Source: Dechloromonas hortensis (GTDB lineage: Bacteria; Pseudomonadota; Gammaproteobacteria; Burkholderiales; Rhodocyclaceae). From it: a stretch of 64,000 nt of DNA. The translations under genes were made by a program, and so were the position numbers. Within the stretch, counting starts at the first letter, position 1. Each line of letters opens with the position of its first letter. Shown piece by piece: positions 31,001-39,010 of the stretch. Location: positions 248,001-312,000 of the forward strand of contig NZ_SSSQ01000001.1 of the NCBI RefSeq assembly GCF_009469765.1. Direction: 5' to 3'. The notes beneath the pieces are model-generated. The model had not been told where the DNA came from. It saw only the letters and a list, made by a program, of their open reading frames with translations, and made no database searches.

Positions 31001-31227
31001 TTCTCGACGCCGTTGATCGACTCTTCGAGCGGCGAGGCCACCGTCTCGGCGATCACCTTGGGGTTGGCGCCGGGATACTGGGCACGCACCACAACCGAAG
31101 GCGGCACGACTTCCGGGTACTCCGAAATCGGCAGCTGGAACAGGGCCAGCACGCCGGCCAGCAGCAGCAGGATGGAGAGCACGCCGGCGAAGATCGGCCG
31201 GTCGATGAAGAATTTTGAAATGTTCAT
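28039..31227 (-). CDS. RND multidrug efflux permease (HAE1 family)
   Basis: Inner-membrane proton-driven drug pump of 1062 residues, the usual HAE1 length. It begins MNISKFFIDRPIFAGVLSIL and has the two-fold repeat of six membrane helices with large periplasmic loops after helices 1 and 7. Helix 4 carries the proton-relay signature GIVVDDAIVVVENVERN with two adjacent Asp residues. QTWRASIIPLLAVPVS and GLACKNAILIVEFA are family signatures. It is closest in layout to the MexF/BpeF/CeoB group. It lies 12 bases after the membrane fusion protein gene. Confidence 0.95.
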   Translation of the reverse strand: MNISKFFIDRPIFAGVLSILLLLAGVLALFQLPISEYPEVVPPSVVVRAQYPGANPKVIAETVASPLEESINGVENMLYMQSQANSDGNLTVTVNFKLGVDPDKAQQLVQNRVSQALPRLPEDVQRLGVTTVKSSPTLTLVVHLISPDDKYDATYLRNYAVLNIKDRLARLQGVGEVSVWGAGNYAMRVWLDPQKVAQRGLTASEVVRAIREQNVQVAAGVIGASPSQPDTPMQFSVNAQGRLQSEEEFRDIVLKASPDGSVTRLADVARVQLDAAEYGLRSLLNNKPAIGMGIMQSPGANALDVSAQVRATMAELEKDFPASVEYRIEYDPTQFVRASIKAVVHTLLEAIALVVLVVIVFLQTWRASIIPLLAVPVSIVGTFSLMLGFGYSINALSLFGMVLAIGIVVDDAIVVVENVERNIEAGLTPREATYRAMREVSGPIIAIALTLVAVFVPLAFMTGLTGQFYKQFAMTIAISTVISAFNSLTLSPALAAMLLKSHGEAPDWLTRQMNRYFGRFFAAFNRFFGRASENYGRGVSGVIGRKASAMGIYAVLLGLTVGISYLVPGGFVPAQDKQYLISFTQLPNGASLDRTEAVIRQMGEVALAQPGVESTIAFPGLSINGFTNSSSAGIVFVTLKPFAERQSPELSAGAIAGALNQKYSAIQEAFIAVFPPPPVMGLGTVGGFKLQIEDRGAIGYSELNNAANAFMAAAAKTPELGPMFSSYQINVPQLDVDLDRVKAKQQGVSVTDVFDTMQIYLGSLYVNDFNRFGRTYQVRAQADAPFRAHPEDILQLKTRNNQGEMVPLSSLVKVRTTFGPEMVVRYNGYTAADINGGPAPGYSSAQAEAAVERIAAETLPRGVRFEWTDLTYQKILAGNAGIWVFPISLLLVFLVLAAQYESLTLPLAVIMIVPMSILAALTGVWLTGGDNNIFTQIGLMVLVGLACKNAILIVEFARELEIQGATPLQAAIDASRLRLRPILMTSIAFIMGVIPLVTSSGAGSEMRHAMGIAVFFGMLGVTLFGLFLTPVFYVLLRTLDKRHKLHTAAPHEAPIAPAHSAA

Positions 31228-31239
31228 GGCAGGGAGTCC

Positions 31240-32403
31240 TTAGCCCTTGGCCGCAGCCGGCGCGGCGCCGCCCATCGGCACGAGATTGGGGGTGACCGGG
31301 TCGCCCGGACGGACCCGTTGCAGGCCGTTGACGACGATGCGTTCGCCGGCCTGGAGGCCGCTTTCGACGACGCGCAGGCCGTCCTGCACGCTGCCCAGCC
31401 GGACTTCGCGATAGGCGGTCTGGTTGCCGTCGCCGACGACCAGCACGAAACGCTTGGCCTGGTCGGTGCCGACGGCCTTCTCGTCGATCAGCAGCGCGTC
31501 GCGCTGGCTGGCGCCGCCAAGCCGGATGCGGGCATAAAGGCCGGGCAGCAGTTTGCCGTCCGGGTTGTCGACCAGGGCGCGCAGGCGGATGGTGCCGGAG
31601 CTGCTGTCGAGGCGGTTGTCCACCGAACTCAGCTTGCCTTCGAGCGAGTAGCCCTCGTCGTCGGCCAGCCCGAGGTGGATGGGCAGGGCCTTGCCCTGGC
31701 TGCCGTTGACCACCTTCAGGTAGCTCTGCTCATCGACATCGAAGGCGGCGTAGATGCGGTCGGCCGAGACCAGCGAAGTCAGGGCAGGGCCGTTGCCGGG
31801 AGCGACCAGGTTGCCGACGGTGACTTCGGCGCGCGAGACGCGGCCGGCAATCGGCGCCGTGATGCGGGTGTATTCGAGATTGAGCTGGGCGACGTTGAGC
31901 GCCGCCTTGGCCGCCTGCAGATTGGCCTTGGCTTCGCGGGCGGCGTTCTGCTTCTCGTCGAAATCGCGGCGGGCGATGGCGTTCTCGGCCAGCAGGCGTT
32001 CGCCGCGCGCCAGGTCGCTGGCGGTGTAGGCAACGCGGGCATCCATCGCGGCCAATTGCGCTTCGGCGCGGGCGACTTCTGCCGCGAAGGGGCGCGGGTC
32101 GATGGTGAACAGCAGCTCGCCCTTCTTGACCAGGCTGCCGTCCTTGAAATGCACGGCGGTCAGAATGCCGGAGACCTGCGGGTGGATCTCGACCCGCTCG
32201 ACCGCTTCGAGGCGGCCGGAGTATTGCTGCCATTCGGTGACGGCGCGGCTGGCGACTTCGGCGACATCGACCGTGGCGGCGGCGGGTGCGGCAGCCGCCG
32301 GGGCGGCGCCGGCCTGGCCGTGATAGACGGCAAGACCGCCGCCGAGACTGAACAGGCCGGCCAGGGCGGCGGCGAGAACGAGGCGTTTTTGGCGTTGGGG
32401 CAT
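31240..32403 (-). CDS. RND efflux periplasmic adaptor (membrane fusion protein)
   Basis: Adaptor of 387 residues linking the pump to the outer membrane channel. It starts at ATG 32403 with AGAGGA upstream. An N-terminal hydrophobic anchor without a lipobox Cys (LVLAAALAGLFSLGGGLAVY) is followed by the biotinyl-lipoyl-like half GRLEAVERVEIHPQVSGILTA, a helical hairpin (about 110-170), the second half (RITAPIAGRVSRAEVTVGNLV), and beta-barrel and membrane-proximal domains. It is second in the operon, between the hydrolase and the permease genes, like BpeE/CeoA. Confidence 0.94.
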   Translation of the reverse strand: MPQRQKRLVLAAALAGLFSLGGGLAVYHGQAGAAPAAAAPAAATVDVAEVASRAVTEWQQYSGRLEAVERVEIHPQVSGILTAVHFKDGSLVKKGELLFTIDPRPFAAEVARAEAQLAAMDARVAYTASDLARGERLLAENAIARRDFDEKQNAAREAKANLQAAKAALNVAQLNLEYTRITAPIAGRVSRAEVTVGNLVAPGNGPALTSLVSADRIYAAFDVDEQSYLKVVNGSQGKALPIHLGLADDEGYSLEGKLSSVDNRLDSSSGTIRLRALVDNPDGKLLPGLYARIRLGGASQRDALLIDEKAVGTDQAKRFVLVVGDGNQTAYREVRLGSVQDGLRVVESGLQAGERIVVNGLQRVRPGDPVTPNLVPMGGAAPAAAKG

Positions 32404-32519
32404 GATGAATCCTCTGGAGTTTTGAAAGTTGGGGTTCTGTCGTATTCGGGGAAGGCGGGCATCGTAAGGAGCGATGGCGGGAGGGCGGATGCCCATTGCT
32501 CGCTAATCCTTGCCTGTTG

Positions 32520-33350
32520 CTACAAATTCAATGGATGCGCCGGTGCCGCGCCATCCCACAGCCGACGACGCAGGAAATGGGCGATTTCGGCCAGGGCCGG
32601 CCGGTGAGCGGCCAAGCTGGCGTGGTTGATGCCGGCGAAGCGCACGACCTGGGTCGGCACGCCGGCCGCGATCAACGCCGCGGCGTATTTCTCGGCTTCG
32701 TTGTGCAGCACGTCGCATTCGGCGGTAACGATCAGCGCCGGCGGCAAACCGGCCTGGCGCACCGAGACCAACGGCGAAGCGTAGGGATGCAGGCGCTGGC
32801 GCGGCTGCGGCAGGTATTGGCGATAGCAGTCGGCGCAGGTCGCGGCGCTGAGGTCGGAATTGAGGCGGGCGCCATCGCCGAGCCGGCTCATGCTCGGGTC
32901 GAGCATCGGCCCGACCAGGGCCTGGGCGGCAATGGCCGGACCGTTGCGGTCGCGGGCGATCAGGGTCAGGGCGGCGGCCAGGTTGCCGCCGGCATCGTCG
33001 CCGGCCACCGCCAGCCGCAGCGGGTCGCCGCCCAGTTCGGCGGCATGTTCGGCCAGCCACAGCGCCGCGGCGTACGTATCTTCCGGCGCCGCCGGAAAAG
33101 GCCGGGCCGGGGCCAGCGCGTAATCGACGGCGACAACCAGGGCCGGCGTCTGTTCGGCGATAAAGGCAGCCGGCGCATCGGCGTCGTCCAGGCTGCCGCC
33201 GACGAAACCGCCGCCATGGCAATAGAGAACGACGGGCAGGACGACCGCCCCCCGGCTTGGCCGATACAGGCGCAGGGCGAGCGGCCCGGCCGGGCCGGAA
33301 ATGCTCAGCTCTTGCGCTGGCAGCTGGGTTGTCGAGGTGCTGGTTGGCAT
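32520..33350 (-). CDS. Alpha/beta hydrolase-fold protein with Asp at the nucleophile site (LlpE-like)
   Basis: 276 residues from ATG 33350. It belongs to the hormone-sensitive-lipase group: the oxyanion-hole motif HGGGF is at 45-49. The nucleophile elbow reads GDDAGGN, so residue 119 is Asp where the family has Ser. The other triad members look present: Asp213 in AECDVL and His243 in GINHAS. It is the first gene of the efflux operon. Burkholderia bpeEF-oprC and ceoAB-opcM operons also begin with a lipase-like gene, llpE. The Ser to Asp change predicts loss of esterase activity or a different chemistry. A longer start at 33458 is less likely. Confidence 0.85.
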   Translation of the reverse strand: MPTSTSTTQLPAQELSISGPAGPLALRLYRPSRGAVVLPVVLYCHGGGFVGGSLDDADAPAAFIAEQTPALVVAVDYALAPARPFPAAPEDTYAAALWLAEHAAELGGDPLRLAVAGDDAGGNLAAALTLIARDRNGPAIAAQALVGPMLDPSMSRLGDGARLNSDLSAATCADCYRQYLPQPRQRLHPYASPLVSVRQAGLPPALIVTAECDVLHNEAEKYAAALIAAGVPTQVVRFAGINHASLAAHRPALAEIAHFLRRRLWDGAAPAHPLNL

Positions 33351-33487
33351 CGCATCCGGGGCAGGTGGACCTGCCGAAAATTGGGATGGAGCTATTTTCT
33401 GTGTTGTCTGTGGCTGGATAAATACGCAAATCTCGACAATACTATTCAGCACCAGCAAACAATCGCAGTGACTCAGGAAGGACGACG

Positions 33488-34495
33488 ATGGACCGTTTTC
33501 AAGCCATGCAGGTGTTCACCCGGGTGGTGGATGCCAACAGTTTCACCCGCGCCGCCGACAACCTCGGCCTGCCACGGGCGACGGTGACGACCATCATCCA
33601 GAACCTCGAAGCCCTGCTGCAGGTCCGCCTGCTCAACCGCACGACGCGGCGGATCAGCCTGACCCCGGACGGTGCCGCCTACTACGAGCACTGCGCCCGT
33701 ATCCTCGGCGAGATCGAGGAAACCGAGTCCTCATTCCGCGATGTCGCGAACGGGCCGAAGGGGCGGCTACGGATCGACGTGCCCTCGCCGATTGGCCGCC
33801 TGATCCTGATTCCCCGGCTCAGCGAGTTCCACGCCCGCTACCCGGAAGTCGAGCTGGTCATCGGCATGGGCGACCGCATGGTCGACCTGGTGCGCGAGGC
33901 GGTCGATTGCGTGATCCGGGTCGGCGAGTTGCAGGATTCGACGCTGGTCGCCCGGCGTATCGGCGCCCTCAAGCTGATCAGCTGCGCCACGCCGGACTAC
34001 CTCGAGCGCTACGGCGTGCCACAGGGCATCGACGACCTGCAGCACCATGTCGCCGTGCAATATTTCTCCCACCGCACCGGCCGCAACTTTGACTGGGACT
34101 TCATCGTCGACGGCCAGTCCGTACCGGTCGCGATGCGCGGCAACGTCTCGGTCAACGACATCGAAGCCTATGTCGCCTGCGCCTTGCAGGGCTTCGGCAT
34201 GATCCAGACGGCGCGCTTCATGGTCCTGCCGCATCTCGAATCGGGGGCGCTGGTCGAAGTCTTGCCGCAGCTATCGCCGGCATCGATGCCGATCTCGGTG
34301 GCCTATATGCAGAACCGCCACCTGTCGGCCAAGGTCCGTGCCTTTGTCGACTGGGTGGCTGAGCTGTTCGGCGCCTGCCCCCTGCTCGGCGGCGTCGATC
34401 ACGGCAGCGGCGAATGCAGCTACAACGCCAAGACCGGCTACAACACGTTCCGCACCGAGATCGCCTTTCAGAATATCGCGGAGCAAACCGGTTAG
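33488..34495 (+). CDS. LysR-type regulator divergent from the efflux operon
   Basis: 335 residues. The N-terminal winged helix reads MDRFQAMQVFTRVVDANSFTRAA then LGLPRATVTTIIQNLE, followed by a substrate-binding domain with GRLRIDVPSPIGRL and GMGDRMVDLVREAVDCVIRVG. The C-terminal extension (about 300-335) is not part of the usual fold. The gene is transcribed away from the hydrolase-efflux operon across 137 bases, the layout of BpeT/CeoR regulators. It therefore probably activates the pump in response to a small aromatic or drug-like inducer. A good AAGGA lies before ATG 33488. Confidence 0.92.
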   Translation: MDRFQAMQVFTRVVDANSFTRAADNLGLPRATVTTIIQNLEALLQVRLLNRTTRRISLTPDGAAYYEHCARILGEIEETESSFRDVANGPKGRLRIDVPSPIGRLILIPRLSEFHARYPEVELVIGMGDRMVDLVREAVDCVIRVGELQDSTLVARRIGALKLISCATPDYLERYGVPQGIDDLQHHVAVQYFSHRTGRNFDWDFIVDGQSVPVAMRGNVSVNDIEAYVACALQGFGMIQTARFMVLPHLESGALVEVLPQLSPASMPISVAYMQNRHLSAKVRAFVDWVAELFGACPLLGGVDHGSGECSYNAKTGYNTFRTEIAFQNIAEQTG

Positions 34496-34595
34496 CCGCC
34501 ACGCGGCCTGAACCTCGGCCGAAAAATCCGCACTAACTTGGAGTGCGCCTCTCTCGCTTGAGATGGGGAATGCCGCTTTGCAAAGGAGATGGACA

Positions 34596-35720
34596 ATGGG
34601 CTCGCCTCCCGAGTTGATCCAGCTTTTTGATCCCGCCTCCAGTACCTACACCTACATCCTGTTTGATCAGGTGTCGCGCGAAGGCCTGATTATCGACCCG
34701 GTCGACGAACAACTCGAACGGGATCTCGCCGTGCTCGCTGAGCACGCCATCAAACTGGTCTGGGCGGTCGAAACGCATGGCCACGCCGACCATATCACCA
34801 GCGCCTGGCTGTTGGCCGAGCACACCGGAGCGCGCACGGCAGCACCGGCCGGCTGCGGCATTACGACCGCCGCCATGCAGATCAAGGATGGCGACGTGCT
34901 GTCCTTCGGCCAGGAACAAATCCGAGCCCTCCACACCCCCGGCCACACCGCCGGCAGCACCTGCTATCTCTGGCGGAACCATGTCTTTACCGGCGACACG
35001 CTGTTGATCAACGCCTGCGGCCGAACCGATTTCCAGTCCGGCAGTCCGGAAGCGCTCTACGACAGCCTGACCCGGGTGCTCTTTGCGCTGCCCGACGCAA
35101 CGACCGTCTGGCCGGGGCATGACTACCAGGGCCGCAGCAACACGACGATCGGCGCGGAAAAACGGAGCAACGTCCGGATTGCCGGAAAAACCAAAGCGGA
35201 ATTCGTCGAGCTGATGAACTCCCTGAACCTGCCGCGCCCCCGCCGAATCGACGAAGCCGTACCAGCCAACCTGACCTCGGGCCACCGCCACGATGCCGGC
35301 GGCGGCGAACTGCATGGCGTTCGCCCCGCCAACAGCTACGCCGGAGACATCTCGCCGCAACTCGCCTACCAATGGTGGCAAGCCGGTGACGCTGTCTTGA
35401 TCGACGTGCGTAGCGATGCCGAACGCGAGTGGGTCGGCTTTGTGCCCGGCGCCGTGGCGCTGCCCTGGAAACAATGGCCGGGCATGGCAGTCAACGCCGG
35501 CTTTGCCGATGGACTGGTCCTGGCCGTTCCGGCCGGCAAGAAAGCCCTCATGCTCTGCCGCAGCGGCGTCCGCTCAATCGCCGCCGCGATCTGCGCGACC
35601 GAACTCGGACTTGAGGCCTACAACATCCTCGAAGGCTTCGAAGGCGAACCCGACGAACACGCCCACCGGGGGTGCAAGGGCGGCTGGCGCTACCACGGCT
35701 TGCCTTGGCGGCAAGGGTAG
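34596..35720 (+). CDS. Persulfide dioxygenase-rhodanese fusion
   Basis: 374 residues from ATG 34596, with AAGGAG nine bases upstream. The N-terminal half is a metallo-beta-lactamase-fold dioxygenase of the ETHE1/Blh type: THGHADH (61-66), TPGHT (His117) and FTGDTL (Asp134) supply the iron ligands, and GRTDFQSGS is family-typical. The C-terminal half (about 250-374) is a rhodanese domain with active-site Cys321 in CRSGVRS. Such fusions oxidise glutathione persulfide to sulfite and transfer sulfane sulfur, detoxifying sulfide. It stands alone, downstream of and codirectional with the LysR gene. Confidence 0.9.
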   Translation: MGSPPELIQLFDPASSTYTYILFDQVSREGLIIDPVDEQLERDLAVLAEHAIKLVWAVETHGHADHITSAWLLAEHTGARTAAPAGCGITTAAMQIKDGDVLSFGQEQIRALHTPGHTAGSTCYLWRNHVFTGDTLLINACGRTDFQSGSPEALYDSLTRVLFALPDATTVWPGHDYQGRSNTTIGAEKRSNVRIAGKTKAEFVELMNSLNLPRPRRIDEAVPANLTSGHRHDAGGGELHGVRPANSYAGDISPQLAYQWWQAGDAVLIDVRSDAEREWVGFVPGAVALPWKQWPGMAVNAGFADGLVLAVPAGKKALMLCRSGVRSIAAAICATELGLEAYNILEGFEGEPDEHAHRGCKGGWRYHGLPWRQG

Positions 35721-36037
35721 TCGGCAACGGATTCCGGCATCTTCGCTTCGGCGCCCGGCCCAAGGCTGCCTTGCAGTGACTGCCGCATCAGATGCGCCCG
35801 ACCAATCAGATCAGTTGCCCGCCCAGCAGTTTTTGGTTGGCCTGAAATTCGGCCCGGGCAGACGTTGAGCTTTCATTTTGTCTATTACTGCAATGCGTCA
35901 GTAATCCGACGAACAAGCGGAACTGCTTGCCAAAAATTCTGTCACATATGGAAGTTATGTCAATTTCGTTAAATATATAACGTGGCGTGATGAGTTTTTG
36001 TGGATCGGAAGGCGATCAGGTATTGAGGGGGGAGCAG
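35721..36037. other. Gene-free spacer at the edge of the AT-rich segment
   Basis: 317 bases without a convincing gene. Base composition shifts from GC-rich to clearly AT-richer near 35870. An inverted repeat CGTTA-N6-TAACG (35967-35982) contains a TATATA hexamer (35974-35979) that could be a -10 box for the following receptor gene; no good -35 was seen. A purine-rich GGGGGGAG (36026-36033) is the ribosome-binding site of that gene. Confidence 0.4.
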
Positions 36038-39010
36038 ATGCGTGAAAACAGGAAAACATGGAGATTCTCACTCAGCCTGATTTTTTTGGTCGTTTGGACA
36101 GGTGCATGGGCGAACACCCTGCGTGTCGTCACCGATAACAATTACCCTCCTTATGTATTTCAAGGTCAAGGTGGTCAGATCGAGGGGTATGTAGTCGACA
36201 TTTGGAAACTCTGGGAGAAAAAAACAGGGGTCAAAGTCGAATTCACGGCGATGCAATGGTCTGAGGCGCAACGCACTCTGCTGGACGGCGGGGCTGATGT
36301 CATAGACATGATATTTCGCACCCCGGTAAGGGAGAAGCTCTATGACTACTCCCCCTCATATGCAAAGCTACCGGTGGGCATTTACGTGCACCCGTCGATT
36401 AATGGGATTGTCGATGCCAATTCGATGCAGGGCTTTTCGGTCGCCGTTCAACGAGGTGACGCCTGCATCGACAAACTGACCAGTTTGGGGGTGGTCAATC
36501 TTAAAGCTTTTCCCAATTACGAATCCATTCTGGCGGCTGCGCAATCCGGCAGCATCAAGATGTTTTGCATGGATGAGGAACCCGCTAATTATTTCCTCTA
36601 CCTTTATAGCGACCGGATTCGATTCGCTAAAGCCTTTACCCTTTACGAGGGTGAGTTTCATTGGGCGGTAGCAAAAGGTAATGCTGGAACCTTCGAAATG
36701 GTCAGCAAGGGGATGCAAGCCATCACCACTGCCGAACGGGAAGCGCTGCGGGCAAAGTGGTTCAAGTATCCGATTCAATTTAAGCCCTACCTGCAAATCG
36801 CGTTTGCCGTGATCGGCGTTACGCTGTTGGTTCTCTTTGCCGGCTATGTGTGGATTCGCGCACTGCGCCGTGCTGTAGCGATAAAAACAGCGGAAATCCG
36901 ATTGAATAATGAGCTACTGAAAAAAACTGCGGGTCAGTTGGCAATTGAGAAGGCGCAATTACGGACAATCTTCGATAACAGTCCTGACGCCATGGTGCTC
37001 AAGGACAATCGTGGTGTCTATGTCGATTGCAACGCCGTTTTTCTTTCTATGACCGGGAGTCCTCGCGAGCAGGTCATCGGTTCAACCGACAAGGAAATTT
37101 TTCCTGACCAGGATTTCGTTGCAGGCGTAAGGGGGCGCGATCAGGAAGTTTTGCAGGGCGGTAATCCAATTAGGTACGAGACAACTGTGGCAAATGCCTC
37201 CGGTGAGGTCGTAGAACTGGAAGTCATCAAAATACCGTTTGCCGCCAACGGAAATGAACAGGCAGGTATCCTCGCTGTGGCCCGCGACGTCACCGAGCGT
37301 CGCCGGGCCGAACGCGAGTTGCGAATTGCAGCCGTAGCCTTCGAGAGCCATGACGGCATGATCATTACGGACCGCAACGCGATTATAGAAAGGGTCAATA
37401 GGGCATATACCCGGATTACCGGCTTCAGCGCCACGGAGGCCATTGGGCAGACGCCACGACTCGTCAAATCGGGGCTGCACGAACCGGGTTTCTATCAGGA
37501 GATGTGGCGCCAACTGGAATCAGAAGGTTACTGGACCGGTGAGATTACCGACAGGCACCGGAGCGGGAACTTGTTTGTGGCCCGTATATCCATCACGGCG
37601 GTACGAGATGAAAGGGATAACGTCATCCATTTTGTAGCCAGCCTTCAGGATGTCACTGCAGAGAAGCAAGCTCGCGAGCTGGCCAATCATCTCAAGTTGT
37701 TCGACCAGCTTACCGATCTGCCGAATCGTTCTTTGTTCGAAGACCGACTGGCCCATGCGCTGCATAACAGCGAAAAGCAGCAAGAACTTGGTGCTGTCAT
37801 CATGCTGAACCTGGATTTCTTTCAGAAGATCAACGATGCGCTCGGCCATGCATTGGGGGATCAGTTGCTTGTCGAGATGGCGCACAGAATCCGCCTGGTT
37901 TCGCAAGAGGCTGAGACGCTGTGCCGCTTCAGCGGCGACAGCTTCATGCTGATGCTCGAATATTTGGGAGCAGACCCTAGCGCAGCGGCTAGTCGCGCTT
38001 TGGCCATATCCGACAAAATTCGACAGAGGATAGCCGAACCGCTAAGTCTGAATGGCCTACAGCTGGTTTGTACGGCATCCATAGGGGTTACGTTGTTCTT
38101 CTGCCAACGCACCAGCGTGGAGACGCTACTGCGTCAAGCCGAGATGGCCATGTACAAGAGCAAGAAAGGCGGCAGGAACACAGTATCTTTCTTTGAGCAA
38201 GCTCTCCAGTCTGAGACGGAACGGCGCCATTGGATGGAAAATGAACTGAGGGAAGCCATCTCGAACAAGCAACTTGAGCTTTACTATCAAGTTCAGGTTG
38301 ACGCCAGCGAACGACCGATTGGTGCCGAGGCCCTGATACGCTGGATTCATCCAGAGCGCGGCGTGATCCCGCCAAGTGAATTCATTCCGCTTGCGGAAGA
38401 AACCGGGCTGATACTGGCTATCGGCTCGTGGGTCATAGAGGCAGCCTGCAATCAACTCTTACGCTGGACCCTGCATGATGACCTGCGTTCATTGAGACTT
38501 GCCGTCAACGTCAGTCCGAGGCAGTTCAATTCGGATCGTTTCGTCGAGGACATCGAAGACGAACTGAAGCGAACTGGAATTGATGCGACCAAACTGAAAC
38601 TGGAAGTGACTGAAAGCTTGGCGATCGATGATTTCGACAAGTCTATCGCCAAGCTGCAAAAGCTCAGAGAGTGCGGTTTCCACATTTCTATCGATGACTT
38701 CGGGACCGGAAATTCCTCATTGCGGTATTTGACTAGGCTACCGATTACGCAACTCAAGATCGACAAATCATTCGTCGACAATCTGCCATCAAATCGACGC
38801 GACGGTATGCTGGCTCAAGCCATCATCGCAATGGGGCGTGGCCTGGGACTCGATGTGATTGCCGAAGGAGTCGAAACACCCGATCAGAAAGCATATCTTG
38901 AGGCCCACGGATGCCATGCCTACCAAGGCTATCTGTTTGGCAAACCATTGCCGTTAGCTGAATTCGAAGCGGCGTTGCGTGAAATGAATGAAGGAGCGGC
39001 ACGACCATGA
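36038..39010 (+). CDS. Receptor with periplasmic binding domain, 2 PAS, degenerate GGDEF and EAL
   Basis: 990 residues. Signal/first helix (9-25), then an SBP_bac_3-type periplasmic binding domain (about 27-245, VVTDNNYPPYVF), membrane helix 251-275, PAS1 (308-425), PAS2 (432-545), GGDEF-like domain (555-715) and EAL domain (730-985). The GGDEF signature reads SGDSF (632-636), so cyclase activity is probably lost. The EAL domain keeps EALIRW (754-759), LEVTES, DDFGTG, KIDKSFV and AEGVET, so c-di-GMP phosphodiesterase activity is likely. Start 36038 is preceded by GGGGGGAG. The stop overlaps the next gene, an orphan binding protein, suggesting joint ligand sensing. Confidence 0.9.
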   Translation: MRENRKTWRFSLSLIFLVVWTGAWANTLRVVTDNNYPPYVFQGQGGQIEGYVVDIWKLWEKKTGVKVEFTAMQWSEAQRTLLDGGADVIDMIFRTPVREKLYDYSPSYAKLPVGIYVHPSINGIVDANSMQGFSVAVQRGDACIDKLTSLGVVNLKAFPNYESILAAAQSGSIKMFCMDEEPANYFLYLYSDRIRFAKAFTLYEGEFHWAVAKGNAGTFEMVSKGMQAITTAEREALRAKWFKYPIQFKPYLQIAFAVIGVTLLVLFAGYVWIRALRRAVAIKTAEIRLNNELLKKTAGQLAIEKAQLRTIFDNSPDAMVLKDNRGVYVDCNAVFLSMTGSPREQVIGSTDKEIFPDQDFVAGVRGRDQEVLQGGNPIRYETTVANASGEVVELEVIKIPFAANGNEQAGILAVARDVTERRRAERELRIAAVAFESHDGMIITDRNAIIERVNRAYTRITGFSATEAIGQTPRLVKSGLHEPGFYQEMWRQLESEGYWTGEITDRHRSGNLFVARISITAVRDERDNVIHFVASLQDVTAEKQARELANHLKLFDQLTDLPNRSLFEDRLAHALHNSEKQQELGAVIMLNLDFFQKINDALGHALGDQLLVEMAHRIRLVSQEAETLCRFSGDSFMLMLEYLGADPSAAASRALAISDKIRQRIAEPLSLNGLQLVCTASIGVTLFFCQRTSVETLLRQAEMAMYKSKKGGRNTVSFFEQALQSETERRHWMENELREAISNKQLELYYQVQVDASERPIGAEALIRWIHPERGVIPPSEFIPLAEETGLILAIGSWVIEAACNQLLRWTLHDDLRSLRLAVNVSPRQFNSDRFVEDIEDELKRTGIDATKLKLEVTESLAIDDFDKSIAKLQKLRECGFHISIDDFGTGNSSLRYLTRLPITQLKIDKSFVDNLPSNRRDGMLAQAIIAMGRGLGLDVIAEGVETPDQKAYLEAHGCHAYQGYLFGKPLPLAEFEAALREMNEGAARP

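Noticed and set aside
33351..33458. N-terminal extension of the hydrolase up to ATG 33458
   Set aside because: The extra 36 residues are not hydrolase-like, and the region is needed as promoter between the hydrolase and the divergent LysR gene.
36050..36130. Idea that the EAL receptor is a pseudogene because its GGDEF motif is degenerate
   Set aside because: The frame is open for 990 residues, and all EAL catalytic motifs are kept; degenerate GGDEF domains are common in functional phosphodiesterases.
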